From positions 3,038,001-3,102,000 of the forward strand of contig OZ252050.1 in NCBI GenBank assembly GCA_965247975.1: a DNA stretch of 64,000 nt, in the 5' to 3' direction. Below the pieces are notes generated by a model. That model was not told the origin of the DNA. It did no database searches and was given only the letters and a program-made list of their open reading frames with translations. This DNA is from Taishania sp965247975 (lineage in GTDB: Bacteria; Bacteroidota; Bacteroidia; Flavobacteriales_D; Crocinitomicaceae). Positions 7,439-15,766 of the stretch are shown piece after piece (the first letter of the stretch is position 1; every line of letters begins with the position of its first letter). The position numbers were made by a program, and so were the translations under genes.

Positions 7439-9898
7439 TTAGAAATCCATTCCTCCTTCTCCTCCACCGCCACGCTGTTTGGACATTTCAAGTTTTCCGA
7501 ACTTATAGCTTAAACTGAAATACAGTCGACGTGTTAGGAATTTAAATTCTGATTCTTGAATAACGGTTGGCTGATCCACAAACATTTTAAATCCTTTGGT
7601 ATTGAACACATCTGAAAGTCGCAATCCGATGGCTAATTTTTTGTTTAACACCAATTTCTCCACTGAAATATTGACAAAAGTCCAAGGATTTACTTTTCCT
7701 TGTGCCGTTGTTCTTGGTGCGCTGTAATTGGCATTGATTTGAAAAACAGCTGATTTTTTCCAAAAGTCGAAACTAGCCACGTATTTCAAACTCCAGTTAA
7801 AACCTGTATTGTTCCAATTTGTAGTTGTGGAAGAATTTACGAATTCAACGTAATCCCCATTCCAGGAAAGTGTGTTTTTCCACCATTTTGTTGGTCGAAT
7901 CGATAAGACCAATTCCATTCCAAGACTGTTGCTTTGGTCGATATTTTCAAAAGTGACAATGGAAGTATTGTTTGGATAAAAGAGTTTAACGCGTTGGATG
8001 ACATCTTTTGTATTTCGGTAAAATACGCTGGAAACTATATTAAACAATTTTGCGTCATACGAAAATCCGAGGTCATACGAATTAATAAATTCTGGGGTTA
8101 AATTTGGATTTCCGCCACGTAGATTAACTGGATCAGCGTAGCTTGTGAATGGATTCAATTGACCCGATTGCGGTCTATTGATTCTTCGGCTGTAGCTCAA
8201 ACTAAGTTCCGATTTTTCGCTTGTTTTGTATTTCACATGTCCAGAAGGAAATGCATTGAAATAGGTTTTTGAATAATTCGTTGGATCATTTTTCAAGGTT
8301 GGTGCTTGCTCCGCATATTCTGCTCGGATCCCTAATTGATACTTGAATTTACCTAATTGCTGACCAAAAATTCCGTAAATACTGTTGATGTTTTCGTAAT
8401 ATGTGTAATCGAAATTCGAAACGGAATCCAACACAAAAGTGCTCGTTCCGGGATCCATGCGTTCCATGCTTGTTGCAAGTGATTCATTTCTTACAATGGT
8501 TTTTGCGCCTGTTTCAATGCGTCCATTGATTTTGGTGAGCACGTATTCCAAATCAAATTGTCCTGTGAAAATGGTATTAGATCCGTTGGAATTTAGTCGT
8601 TGAGATGTTACATCCTGAGGCACAATTATGCCATTTTGAACCGTGAAATATTGTTCATATTCTCCATCTTCATTCTTCGTTCCATTTGAATTGCTAAAAT
8701 CAAAAGACCATTTCCCTTTGTCTTTTTTCATTAAATGGGTGAGATTTAAATTCGCATCCAATCCCAAATTATCGGATGGATCGGCACTAATTCTAGTCCA
8801 AGAATTTTGCAAAACGCCATTAGAATCAAAATTCTCATTCACTTGATCACCATTTCGTTCGCGGTAACCCGATTGACCCGTTACAGATAAACTCAAGGTG
8901 TTTTGACTGTTGATGTACCAATCACCGCCAATTCTGGCATTATGTCCAAAACCAAAATCCGAACCTTTTCTATCTTGGTTCAAACGAGATACTGAGTCAT
9001 TGGCATAATATTGCTCGATGAAACCAAAATTATTGCGGAATCCTCGGTTATAATCAAAGGCGTAACTTCCGTAAATATTAAATTTTGAATTTCGGTAACT
9101 CAATGCTCCATTAAAATTGTGATCGTGACCAGTTGCCATCGAAGCTGTAACTTGACCGTTAAATCCTTTTAACTTGTTCTTTTTTAGCACAATATTAATA
9201 ATCCCTGAAGTTCCGTCTGGATCGTATTTTGCCGAAGGATTGGTCACCACTTCGATGCGTTCAATGGAGCTCGCAGGAATTGCATCCAAGACTCCACTCA
9301 AAGTACCACCGGTAAATGAACTCGGTCTACCATCAATCAAAATCGTCACATTTCCATCACCACGCAATGAAACTTTTCCATCTTGATCCACTTCTACGGA
9401 TGGAATATTATTCAAAATGTCTTCTGCATTTCCACCTCTCGTTGAGAGGTCTTCTTCCACGTTATAAATTTTCTTGTCAATTCCAGCTTTCAATACATCT
9501 ACGTCGGCGGTTACGGTTACTTCTTGGATGTTTTGCAATTTTCCTTTGGAAAGTCCAATTTTTCCAAGCGCATAAACAGGCTGACCTTGAATTTTAATGT
9601 TTGGAATTAACTTTGGTTCGTAGCCTGAAAAAGTAATTTTGATGAAATAATTTCCAGGAGCTACTTTTTCAAGTAAAAATCGCCCTTTCTCGTCCGTATA
9701 AATTCCTTGCTTGACTGAAGAATCAGCCACGGAAAACAGACGTACGGAAGCGTATTCAATTCCATTCAATGCAACGCTATCAAGCACTTCACCAGAAATA
9801 GATGTTTGTCCTTCGCGTTGCGCTTGAGGACCTTTTTGCTGACCAAATACTGAAATTGCGATGAGAACAAAGCAAGAAAAAAGGAGTGTTTTATTCAT
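7439..9898 (-). CDS. Outer-membrane beta-barrel receptor (TonB-dependent receptor-like)
   Basis: 819 residues. A signal peptide (about 1-19) precedes a carboxypeptidase-regulatory-like domain (about 30-110; SISGEVLDS ... GRFLLEKVAPGNYFIKI), then a plug domain (about 130-240) with GGNAEDILNNIPSVEVDQDG, the LIDGRP motif and SGIINIVLKK. The rest is a beta-barrel of the OMP_b-brl_3 type (SYSRRINRPQSGQLNPF, SLGMELVLSIRP). The tail is Gly-rich and ends in F. This architecture is typical of Bacteroidota outer-membrane uptake proteins; the substrate cannot be told from sequence, and no SusD partner is adjacent. Confidence 0.88.
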   Translation of the reverse strand: MNKTLLFSCFVLIAISVFGQQKGPQAQREGQTSISGEVLDSVALNGIEYASVRLFSVADSSVKQGIYTDEKGRFLLEKVAPGNYFIKITFSGYEPKLIPNIKIQGQPVYALGKIGLSKGKLQNIQEVTVTADVDVLKAGIDKKIYNVEEDLSTRGGNAEDILNNIPSVEVDQDGKVSLRGDGNVTILIDGRPSSFTGGTLSGVLDAIPASSIERIEVVTNPSAKYDPDGTSGIINIVLKKNKLKGFNGQVTASMATGHDHNFNGALSYRNSKFNIYGSYAFDYNRGFRNNFGFIEQYYANDSVSRLNQDRKGSDFGFGHNARIGGDWYINSQNTLSLSVTGQSGYRERNGDQVNENFDSNGVLQNSWTRISADPSDNLGLDANLNLTHLMKKDKGKWSFDFSNSNGTKNEDGEYEQYFTVQNGIIVPQDVTSQRLNSNGSNTIFTGQFDLEYVLTKINGRIETGAKTIVRNESLATSMERMDPGTSTFVLDSVSNFDYTYYENINSIYGIFGQQLGKFKYQLGIRAEYAEQAPTLKNDPTNYSKTYFNAFPSGHVKYKTSEKSELSLSYSRRINRPQSGQLNPFTSYADPVNLRGGNPNLTPEFINSYDLGFSYDAKLFNIVSSVFYRNTKDVIQRVKLFYPNNTSIVTFENIDQSNSLGMELVLSIRPTKWWKNTLSWNGDYVEFVNSSTTTNWNNTGFNWSLKYVASFDFWKKSAVFQINANYSAPRTTAQGKVNPWTFVNISVEKLVLNKKLAIGLRLSDVFNTKGFKMFVDQPTVIQESEFKFLTRRLYFSLSYKFGKLEMSKQRGGGGEGGMDF

Positions 9899-10324
9899 TT
9901 ATTGTTTTGAAACCTGAGTTTTTGTATTCAACGAGTTGTGAAACATTAGGTACAAAATTAATGAAACTATTTGGTTTGTAGGCGGAATTTGTGAGGGATA
10001 AGGGGAAAACGTTTTTAAAAAATAATCCGTGCATCTAACTCCGTTGCTTCCTTCGGAGATGCGGCTAAACCTAATCTTAGTTTAACATTGAACCCAAAAA
10101 ATATTAGCCAAAATGATCTTGTTTTGTTTTGTGTAAATCCAATAAAAAATTTGCCACTGATGCACGGATGAAGCATGCGAAAGCAGAGTAGAAAACGGAT
10201 TTCACAGAAACAGAATGCACGCATTCTTGAGGAGGTATTGATTTTCGACAAGTCGAAAATAGGTTTGGATTAGCTTAAATGATTTCAAGTTATGTGTAAA
10301 ATTGATAGTGTGGTGGATTATATT
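9899..10324. other. Intergenic region with several inverted repeats, no gene
   Basis: No credible CDS. Visible structure: an 11-bp inverted repeat ATCCGTGCATC (10025-10035) / GATGCACGGAT (10159-10169) enclosing 123 bp; a hairpin AGAATGC / GCATTCT at 10212-10227; and a compact hairpin ATTTTCGAC (10241-10249) / GTCGAAAAT (10252-10260). These mark the left boundary of the accessory block. A 78-codon open frame here was rejected. Confidence 0.5.
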
Positions 10325-10364
10325 CTCCGCAAATTATGCGGAGATTAATGAGCTTAATCTCCGC
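10325..10364. repeat. Overlapping competing hairpins (terminator-like)
   Basis: GCGGAGATTAA (10338-10348) pairs perfectly with TTAATCTCCGC (10354-10364), an 11-bp stem with a 5-nt loop. The same GCGGAG can instead pair with CTCCGC at 10325-10330. It lies 6 bp beyond the stop codon of the next gene (10371), so it could end that transcript, but no clear T-run follows. The alternative pairing is reminiscent of an antiterminator arrangement, though with no known ligand. Confidence 0.5.
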
Positions 10365-10370
10365 AAAGCC

Positions 10371-11033
10371 TTATTTTGCAACAACTCTAATTTCAATATG
10401 CTGTTCTGCGAATTTGTTTGGATTCTCTCTAATTTCTTTGGCAATTGCCTCAATGAGCGATGAACCTTCGGTTTTATATGCTTGCTGTTGTTGGTCGTGT
10501 AATAAAATATTCACGTCGAAAAGTCCGACGCTGCCTGAGAGTACGGACAAAAGTAGATTCCCGTTTGCTTCGTAAAGCACATAATTCCATGGACTTTTTT
10601 CTACCTCGGTAAGTTGGTATTCCCAAAGCTTTTCTGTCTCAATATTTTCTGAATTGATGCTTCCAAAAGCCACAGAAACGCGCAAGGTATCTTTGTTGTA
10701 GCTCCAGTTTTTCAGCAAATATTTTGCACAATAATTTGGAGTGGTCCAGTACCTACTCGAACTCCAACCGTGATTTCCGAGCCAATAGTATAATTTTCCA
10801 TTCTGTTTTCTCACCGAAACATAAGCACCTGGGTCGGAAATGGTTGGATGAAAATGGTCAAAAAAGAAAATTTCTAATGATTCTGGTAAATGCTCGAAAA
10901 GTGAATTCAAGGTTTCTAATTCAGGAATCTGCTCGGTTTCAATGGTACATATTACTTGATCAAATTCGCTTTTTTTGGTTGAAAGACCTTGAATGTTGAA
11001 CGGATAATTTGTGGTGTTTGGGGAGTTGAGCAT
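10371..11033 (-). CDS. Hypothetical protein, 220 aa, first gene of accessory block
   Basis: I recognise no family. The open frame reaches 11078 through a TTG, but the first ATG is at 11033 and a near-consensus -7 element (AATCTTTG on the minus strand, 11076-11083) overlaps the TTG, so the shorter start is preferred. The protein is soluble-looking, with no signal peptide or membrane segment. Features include an aromatic stretch KLYYWLGNHGWSSSRYWTTP around the middle and an acidic C-terminal third. It ends just before a strong hairpin. It is adjacent to the palindrome-separated cassette-like genes and shares their orientation, so it may be part of the same mobile block. Confidence 0.6.
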   Translation of the reverse strand: MLNSPNTTNYPFNIQGLSTKKSEFDQVICTIETEQIPELETLNSLFEHLPESLEIFFFDHFHPTISDPGAYVSVRKQNGKLYYWLGNHGWSSSRYWTTPNYCAKYLLKNWSYNKDTLRVSVAFGSINSENIETEKLWEYQLTEVEKSPWNYVLYEANGNLLLSVLSGSVGLFDVNILLHDQQQQAYKTEGSSLIEAIAKEIRENPNKFAEQHIEIRVVAK

Positions 11034-11172
11034 GGGATGATTTTTTGGAAGTGAACGGCTGACACTAGTTTTGGGCAAAGATTAAGATTATTTTTTGAAG
11101 ATGTAGGGTTTTGAGTATTAACATGTGTTGGCACAATGATAAAATGATAATATTTCATTTGAGTGCAGTTTT

Positions 11173-11320
11173 GTTAGGACTTACATTTTGCAGCTACCCG
11201 AAGGGCGGGACTTTTATCAGAAAACTTGATTTGAAAAACTAATGTTTGATTAACCACAAAACTGTCTTTGGAACACGAAACCCCGCCTATTTGGTAGGTG
11301 CTGGTAGCTGTTGTCCTTAT
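11173..11320. repeat. Long imperfect palindrome H1 (attC-like)
   Basis: Three nested pairings are visible: GTTAGGAC (11173) with GTCCTTAT (11313); CAGCTACC (11191-11198) with GGTAGCTG (11303-11310), perfect; and GGGCGGG (about 11203-11209) with CCCCGCC (11281-11287). About 70 nt of unpaired sequence lies between the arms. It begins about 30 bp past the stop of the 148-residue ORF on the minus strand, the position an attC site holds in an integron cassette. The word GAAACCCCGCCTAT in its right arm recurs exactly at 15010-15023. Confidence 0.6.
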
Positions 11321-11352
11321 GGCTGTCAGCATTTTTGTCGATGAAATAAAAC

Positions 11353-11799
11353 TTAGCATCGTCCACGAGTTGGAACACCACCTAACCAATTGTTTGAGTT
11401 GGCAACTAATGCACATTTTACTGCCGCTTCCTTTTCGTCATCAGCAAATATTGTCTCACAACTATGTGGAGGCGTGTCAATCCTTGAGCATCTAAAACTC
11501 ATTCCACTATCACCTTGACCGTCTGCATTCGAGTATGTTTCACCAAAAAAAACTTTTGTCTTTCTTTCTCTTCCTTCAAATTTGAGATTTAGTGTTCGTT
11601 CAAGCTTTCTAATCTCTATGTTGGATATCAAAAAACGAAGTCCAAATCTACCCTCATGGTCTTTGGTTAATCGTTCATTTATAATATCAATTTTTGCTTT
11701 TTCGAGCACAAATGCAACAGCATTTATTTCTTCACTGCTAAATGAATATGCGTCCAAGGATAGGTCGCCATTGAAGGTAATTTGTGGAATGAGAAGCAT
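11353..11799 (-). CDS. Hypothetical protein, 148 aa
   Basis: No family recognised. The predicted protein starts MLLIPQITFNGDLSLDAYSF, has a charged central part (RKLERTLNLKFEGRERKTKV) and contains three Cys in the C-terminal half. There is no signal peptide or membrane helix. Its ATG lies 12 bp after the stop of the upstream 201-residue membrane protein gene, so the two are probably co-transcribed and may act together. Palindrome H1 follows the stop by about 30 bp. Composition looks like real coding sequence, but without homologues in hand the call rests on the open frame and tight spacing. Confidence 0.55.
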   Translation of the reverse strand: MLLIPQITFNGDLSLDAYSFSSEEINAVAFVLEKAKIDIINERLTKDHEGRFGLRFLISNIEIRKLERTLNLKFEGRERKTKVFFGETYSNADGQGDSGMSFRCSRIDTPPHSCETIFADDEKEAAVKCALVANSNNWLGGVPTRGRC

Positions 11800-11811
11800 A
11801 ATTATTTTCTA

Positions 11812-12417
11812 TTAGTTGTTGAATACGATTAGTGTCCGAATGATTAATAAAGTTAAAATGATAACGGAGCCTGCCAAATACAATACACCGGAAGACCAAT
11901 ATGAAAACCATTCCTTATCGTTTTCTGAATTATATTTTTTCTCTAGATGTGATTGAACGCTACTTGGATAGACCACATTTAATTTTTCGTCAAGAGCAAT
12001 TTTGTGCTTAGTTTTCTCACTCTCATCAAGTGTCAGGCTTGCCTTTGTATAAAGGTCAACAATTTCATTATATGAGGTTGTTTGTGTGTTTTTGTCCAAA
12101 TGGGCTAAAACTATGTAAAACTTCAAGTCAGGTGCTTTGTTTTTAAATTGTTCTAAGTTTTTGTCAATATAGTCCTGAAGGTTTAAATATTCTTTAATAA
12201 TTGCTGGACATCGGTATTGGTAAATGGCAATAGCAATTGCGTAAATTATACTTGCGAGATATAAACTCTTAACAGTTGTCGGAACAGTTAAAGTATATGC
12301 AAATTTTTCGTTTAGCATTTCCATTGTGTTTGCCATTAACGGAACAATGATTAAAACAACATAAGAAATGTTGAAGTATTTAATTTGTCCGAAATTTTTT
12401 ATTGTTCTCCAGTTCAT
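11812..12417 (-). CDS. Hypothetical membrane protein, 201 aa
   Basis: Not assigned to a family. Two hydrophobic helices lie near residues 18-34 (FNISYVVLIIVPLMAN) and 49-66 (SLYLASIIYAIAIAIY), followed by a ~100-residue polar, Lys/Glu-rich segment likely in the cytoplasm, and a C-terminal helix near 175-196 (SGVLYLAGSVIILTLLIIRT). This two-plus-one helix arrangement around a soluble middle is seen in several membrane effectors, but that is only a resemblance. It forms a tight pair with the 148-residue gene 12 bp downstream. It lies between palindromes H1 and H2, as a two-gene cassette would. Confidence 0.6.
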   Translation of the reverse strand: MNWRTIKNFGQIKYFNISYVVLIIVPLMANTMEMLNEKFAYTLTVPTTVKSLYLASIIYAIAIAIYQYRCPAIIKEYLNLQDYIDKNLEQFKNKAPDLKFYIVLAHLDKNTQTTSYNEIVDLYTKASLTLDESEKTKHKIALDEKLNVVYPSSVQSHLEKKYNSENDKEWFSYWSSGVLYLAGSVIILTLLIIRTLIVFNN

Positions 12418-12470
12418 TTTTTGTCTTGTGTTTTTTTCGAGTAGGTCGTCATAGGGTTGCCGCTAAAGGC

Positions 12471-12591
12471 ATAACGCTAGGCGAAGAAGCCTATTATTAA
12501 ATTCCTTTTATTTGCGATACTAGATTTTAAAGTTTCCATTAATTCATTTTTCATAAGTAAAATTGCGGCTTTTTTTCTTTGCGTGTGTTAT
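12471..12591. repeat. Long imperfect palindrome H2 (attC-like)
   Basis: ATAACGCTAGGCGAAGAAGCC (12471-12491, read as two adjacent blocks ATAACGCTAGGCG and AAGAAGCC) is mirrored by GGCTTTTTTTCTTTGCG followed by TGTGTTAT (12567-12591). The arms share GGCTT, a pyrimidine run, GCG and the terminal ATAAC/GTTAT, with about 75 nt between. On the minus strand it begins 10 bp after the stop of the KAP-like gene and ends about 55 bp before the start of the next gene. The borders CATAAC and GTTATGCC resemble those of Vibrio-type attC sites. Confidence 0.6.
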
Positions 12592-12601
12592 GCATTCGTT
12601 T

Positions 12602-14479
12602 TTATTCTGGGAAATTCCCAATTGATTCTTTAACTTTTATGTGTAAAAAATTAAGAGCAACTTTTTTCATTTTTAAAGTTCTATTACTGTCAAGATCTTC
12701 TTTTATTTTTAATTCAAGTGAAGTTAAAAATTCTTTTTCAGGAAGTAATCCATCATATATTTGAACTCGATATCTTCCTCTAAAATAAAAACCAAAATTT
12801 ATCAGTTGGGTATTTGTTAGTTTTTTAAGTCTATTCCATGTTTTGTCGAAGTTAAATTTTACAAAAAATGGGGTAAAATGAAATTCATTGTTATTATCTC
12901 CAATTTTATCAATAAACGCATCAAAATCTTTCATGAATAAATCGAATAATTCATCAGTTTTCTTTGTTTCTATCGATTTTTTCAATTTACCATTCAAGTG
13001 ATTACAAAATTCAAGAATTTCTATTTGCTCATCATAAAATTCACTGCTCTTATCAATAGAAATTTTAAAATGAAAGTCACTGATATATTGATAATTCTTT
13101 TGTCCTTTTAATATTCCTTTTTTAAATCGATGTTTGAGTTTGTCAATATTATACCTCAATAAATTATCAAATCTTAAGGAATAATGAAAAATTGTTGGAT
13201 ATTGTTCAATTGTGTATTCACCTTTATCTACAAAGTCAAGCATTTTAGTTGTTAGGCTTTTATAGTCTTTATATGTAAGGTCAACACAACTCCAATAATT
13301 AAGTTTGTTCAGGACTTGCTCCCTTTCTGGAATTTTATTATCCTCAAATTTATAAATCAAATTCAATTCATCAGAAAATTGATCTATCAGAAAAGCATTT
13401 GAGCCAGTAATATATTTAAAAATGACATCTGAGTAGAATTTTTTTGTTTGACGATTTAAAATGTATTTTTCGCGATACTCATCACTATATGTTTTCGGTG
13501 TTTCATCAACTGTTTTTGGGTTTAATAAACTAGAAATACTTATAAATGTTCCTTGATAAATTTCTTGAATGTTCCCAAAATTAGAACTATTAAGCTTCCC
13601 CATTTTATATTCAATTGCAATGGGCAACGCAAAGTCAATTACAGAGAAATAAATATCTGGCTTTAAGGAATCAAATTTAGATTCTTTTAAAAAAAAATTA
13701 GAAATATCATTGTAAATGACTTTAAAGTGTTCCAAGAAAAATAATAGATTCCTCAAATTATCTTTGTTCTGTTCAATTCTTTTGACAATCAGTTCTTTAT
13801 GAAAATTTAGAAAATCAAAATAATCTTTATGTTTACCCTCGTATTTATTTTTTATTACCTGATTAAAAATTGACAAAACATCACTTTGAAAATTTATTGA
13901 TACTCCAATCACTTTTTCCTTTAAGACAGAATAATTATCAGTATCAATATTTACCTCTTTTCTTAATTCATCTTCATTTGCAATTAATATTATTTTGGCG
14001 TTTAGATTTTCTACCAGATTATTGACGAAACCAAATACTTCAATTAAATCTAAATCTTTACTCTTTCTGTCAATATCATCAATACATAACAAAATTTTGC
14101 CGAAATCTATTAAATCGCTACTCGATGAATTTATATCACTTAAAAATTCTTTAAAATCTGAACCTGAAAAAAATTTAAATACACTTTTACCTAATCCGGA
14201 AGCAATTTTAATCCCTTTATTTTTTAATATTGGATAAAGTTCGATGAAAATTTGATTTTGAATCTCATCAATAGTATTAACTCCGAAGAGTGAAATTGGA
14301 ATTGGATAAAATTTCTCCTCTTTTGTTGAATTCGGTATTTGTATGCTTTTTACTTTCGGAAATAGTTCATTTTTAATATAGTGCGTTTTTCCAATGCCAT
14401 AATCTCCATTTATTATTATAGCATAATTTGTTTCTAGTTCAAGATATTGTAATATTCGATTGGTAAGATTTTCGTTCAT
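12602..14479 (-). CDS. KAP-family-like P-loop NTPase, 625 aa
   Basis: The N-terminus carries a Walker A motif GDYGIGKT (about residues 25-32), a Walker B/sensor element ILLCIDDIDR (about 130-140) and IILIANEDEL (about 160-170), the order seen in KAP-type STAND-like P-loop NTPases. After the NTPase core the protein is long, Lys/Asn/Phe-rich and mostly helical, with no evident membrane helices, unlike classical KAP proteins that carry them inside the NTPase domain. KAP ATPases include phage-exclusion proteins such as PifA, so a defence role is possible but only inferred. The gene is visibly more AT-rich than hemE or dnaN, suggesting transfer. It lies between palindrome H2 and direct repeat copy A. 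Confidence 0.75.
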   Translation of the reverse strand: MNENLTNRILQYLELETNYAIIINGDYGIGKTHYIKNELFPKVKSIQIPNSTKEEKFYPIPISLFGVNTIDEIQNQIFIELYPILKNKGIKIASGLGKSVFKFFSGSDFKEFLSDINSSSSDLIDFGKILLCIDDIDRKSKDLDLIEVFGFVNNLVENLNAKIILIANEDELRKEVNIDTDNYSVLKEKVIGVSINFQSDVLSIFNQVIKNKYEGKHKDYFDFLNFHKELIVKRIEQNKDNLRNLLFFLEHFKVIYNDISNFFLKESKFDSLKPDIYFSVIDFALPIAIEYKMGKLNSSNFGNIQEIYQGTFISISSLLNPKTVDETPKTYSDEYREKYILNRQTKKFYSDVIFKYITGSNAFLIDQFSDELNLIYKFEDNKIPEREQVLNKLNYWSCVDLTYKDYKSLTTKMLDFVDKGEYTIEQYPTIFHYSLRFDNLLRYNIDKLKHRFKKGILKGQKNYQYISDFHFKISIDKSSEFYDEQIEILEFCNHLNGKLKKSIETKKTDELFDLFMKDFDAFIDKIGDNNNEFHFTPFFVKFNFDKTWNRLKKLTNTQLINFGFYFRGRYRVQIYDGLLPEKEFLTSLELKIKEDLDSNRTLKMKKVALNFLHIKVKESIGNFPE

Positions 14480-14503
14480 TTATGAGTTGTCTTTAAACTG
14501 ATG

Positions 14504-14814
14504 CATAACTAATCCATTCACACAACTCCCATCCTTCAGCATTCCTTAAAATTACTCCTACCTCTTCAAGTATAAATCATTAAAAATCAACAATAAAACC
14601 GACAGCAAACAGTTGTAAGTATTTGAGAGTAACTAAAAGCCAGTTGCGCTAATCCAAATATAAGAAATTATTCTTCAACGAATCTCGGAAAAGATTTTTA
14701 CCTTTCGTTCTTGTTCGTTTGTCTTTTCAGGATGAGCATGTAGATCTAAAAGATGAGCGAGAAATGTGTTTTTACCGATAAATTGTAGATTCTATGAGAC
14801 TGATTATTCCAATG
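14504..14814. repeat. Direct repeat copy A, ~311 bp
   Basis: This segment matches 17421-17733 at roughly 90% identity, with an exactly identical 99-bp core (14521-14619 versus 17438-17536). Both copies sit 25-30 bp upstream of the ATG of a large minus-strand gene (here the KAP-like gene). Both retain CAAATATA (14655-14662), which on the minus strand is a perfect -7 box TATATTTG, so the identical core would be transcribed as a leader. No gene is recognised in the repeat. Confidence 0.85.
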
Positions 14815-15009
14815 TTATTCATTACCTCTGTTTGCTTTACTTTTTATTTTTTGCTTGAATTTTTTCTTGAAGTATCAAAGACAAATTGTCTTCGATTTTG
14901 TCCATGATGCTTTTTATGTTCATTTACAGCTTTTATCGGGGACATTTTACCTTTGATTCTGTCTTTGATTCTTATTTCTTAATTTTATATAAAACTGTCA
15001 AGCGGAGAA
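14815..15009. other. AT-rich spacer, at most a tiny ORF
   Basis: Between repeat copy A and the orphan palindrome arm. A 28-codon minus-strand frame (14923 to 14837, starting MNIKSIMDKIEDNLSLILQE) could encode an amphipathic peptide, but nothing else supports it. There is a short inverted repeat AAGACAAATTGTCTT around 14878-14892. No other feature is seen. Confidence 0.3.
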
Positions 15010-15043
15010 GAAACCCCGCCTATAGCAAATCTGCCGTTAGGCG
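15010..15043. repeat. Orphan palindrome arm sharing GAAACCCCGCCTAT with H1
   Basis: The 14-bp word GAAACCCCGCCTAT is identical to 11278-11291 in palindrome H1, and the arm ends in GCCGTTAGGCG, a palindrome-border type sequence. No complementary partner arm is visible nearby, so it looks like half of an attC-like site left by recombination. It lies 6 bp past the stop of the SUKH gene on the minus strand. Confidence 0.5.
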
Positions 15044-15049
15044 TAGTTT

Positions 15050-15664
15050 TCATTGACCGAATAGTTTGGCGAATTCTTGTCCATTAAGATAATCTAAGTC
15101 ATTTGTTAGTCTATAATTTTGATCTTCTCCGTTTAAGATTTCACGTATTTGAAGCGTTTTATTTTCCATAAGTTCATTGTATGTGTTTAGAAAATCCTTA
15201 AAACTTGGAGCCAATACAACAAAGTCGCACTCATTGATTAAAAATATAACTTGACCTATTGCCCCATTTGGTCCAGGATCGAAATCAAGGAATAAATAAT
15301 AACCATCTCTTCCGCCAATAGGAACTCTAGATTCGCTCCAAACCGTACACCTTATTTTGTCATTGCACTGATACTCATTGTAAAATTCAATAGTGTCTTC
15401 AAAATATTCTACCTGTTCATTATATTCTGTAATAATCTCCTCACACGAAAATAGTAATGCTTGGTCTGGAAGGAAATATAATTTGTCGGAGTGTTGTCCA
15501 TTTATATTTTTAAGAAATAATTTGAAATCATCAGGAAGTGTCCGTTTTATCGACTTTTCAACTTCATTAAGTTGTTCGCTTGAAGCACCCTCTGAAAAAT
15601 CTAAGACTGAAAGGGAATGTCCAAAGCTTTCAATGTTCAATATAAACAGTTCTATATTTGTCAT
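15050..15664 (-). CDS. SUKH / SMI1-KNR4 family protein
   Basis: 204 residues. The family hallmarks are visible: a leading acidic segment, then EQLNEVEKSIKRTLPDDFK with FLKNINGQ (helix and strand typical of the SUKH fold), the IGGRDGYYLFLDFDPGPNG segment and a closing APSFKDFLNTY helix. SUKH proteins act largely as immunity proteins for polymorphic toxins, or as antiviral and cell-wall-related adaptors. No cognate toxin gene is adjacent, so it would be an orphan immunity gene, which is common cassette cargo. It is preceded by short palindromic sequence and followed by the orphan arm. The domain call is secure; the partner is unknown. Confidence 0.85.
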   Translation of the reverse strand: MTNIELFILNIESFGHSLSVLDFSEGASSEQLNEVEKSIKRTLPDDFKLFLKNINGQHSDKLYFLPDQALLFSCEEIITEYNEQVEYFEDTIEFYNEYQCNDKIRCTVWSESRVPIGGRDGYYLFLDFDPGPNGAIGQVIFLINECDFVVLAPSFKDFLNTYNELMENKTLQIREILNGEDQNYRLTNDLDYLNGQEFAKLFGQ

Positions 15665-15687
15665 TAAGTTTCGTGTGTCATTTTAAT

Positions 15688-15766
15688 TATGCATAAAGGT
15701 CTCAACTAGGAGACTTGGTCTTATCAGTTGTGGTTGTTCAGCCCGTGGCTTTTAATTGATGTTATG
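15688..15766. repeat. Cassette junction H4 (border motifs, short hairpin)
   Basis: The stretch runs from TTATGCATAA (15688) to GTTATG (15761-15766). The TAA stop of the 145-residue ORF lies inside GTTATG read on the other strand. Between them is a hairpin GTCTC / GAGAC (about 15699-15713), but the long complementary arms seen at H1, H2 and H5 are not evident. It may be a decayed junction. Confidence 0.4.

Noticed and set aside
10015..10251. 78-codon minus-strand open frame
   Set aside because: It runs across the inverted repeats of a non-coding region, has many Cys/Phe residues in no family pattern and no promoter.
11174..11416. 80-codon minus-strand open frame
   Set aside because: It spans palindrome H1 and overlaps the end of the 148-residue gene in another phase; not supported as a gene.
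14521..14619. Short conserved open frame in the direct-repeat core (contains ILRNAEGWEL)
   Set aside because: Only about 20-27 codons, ends differ between copies, and an in-frame stop precedes it; too little to call a gene fragment.
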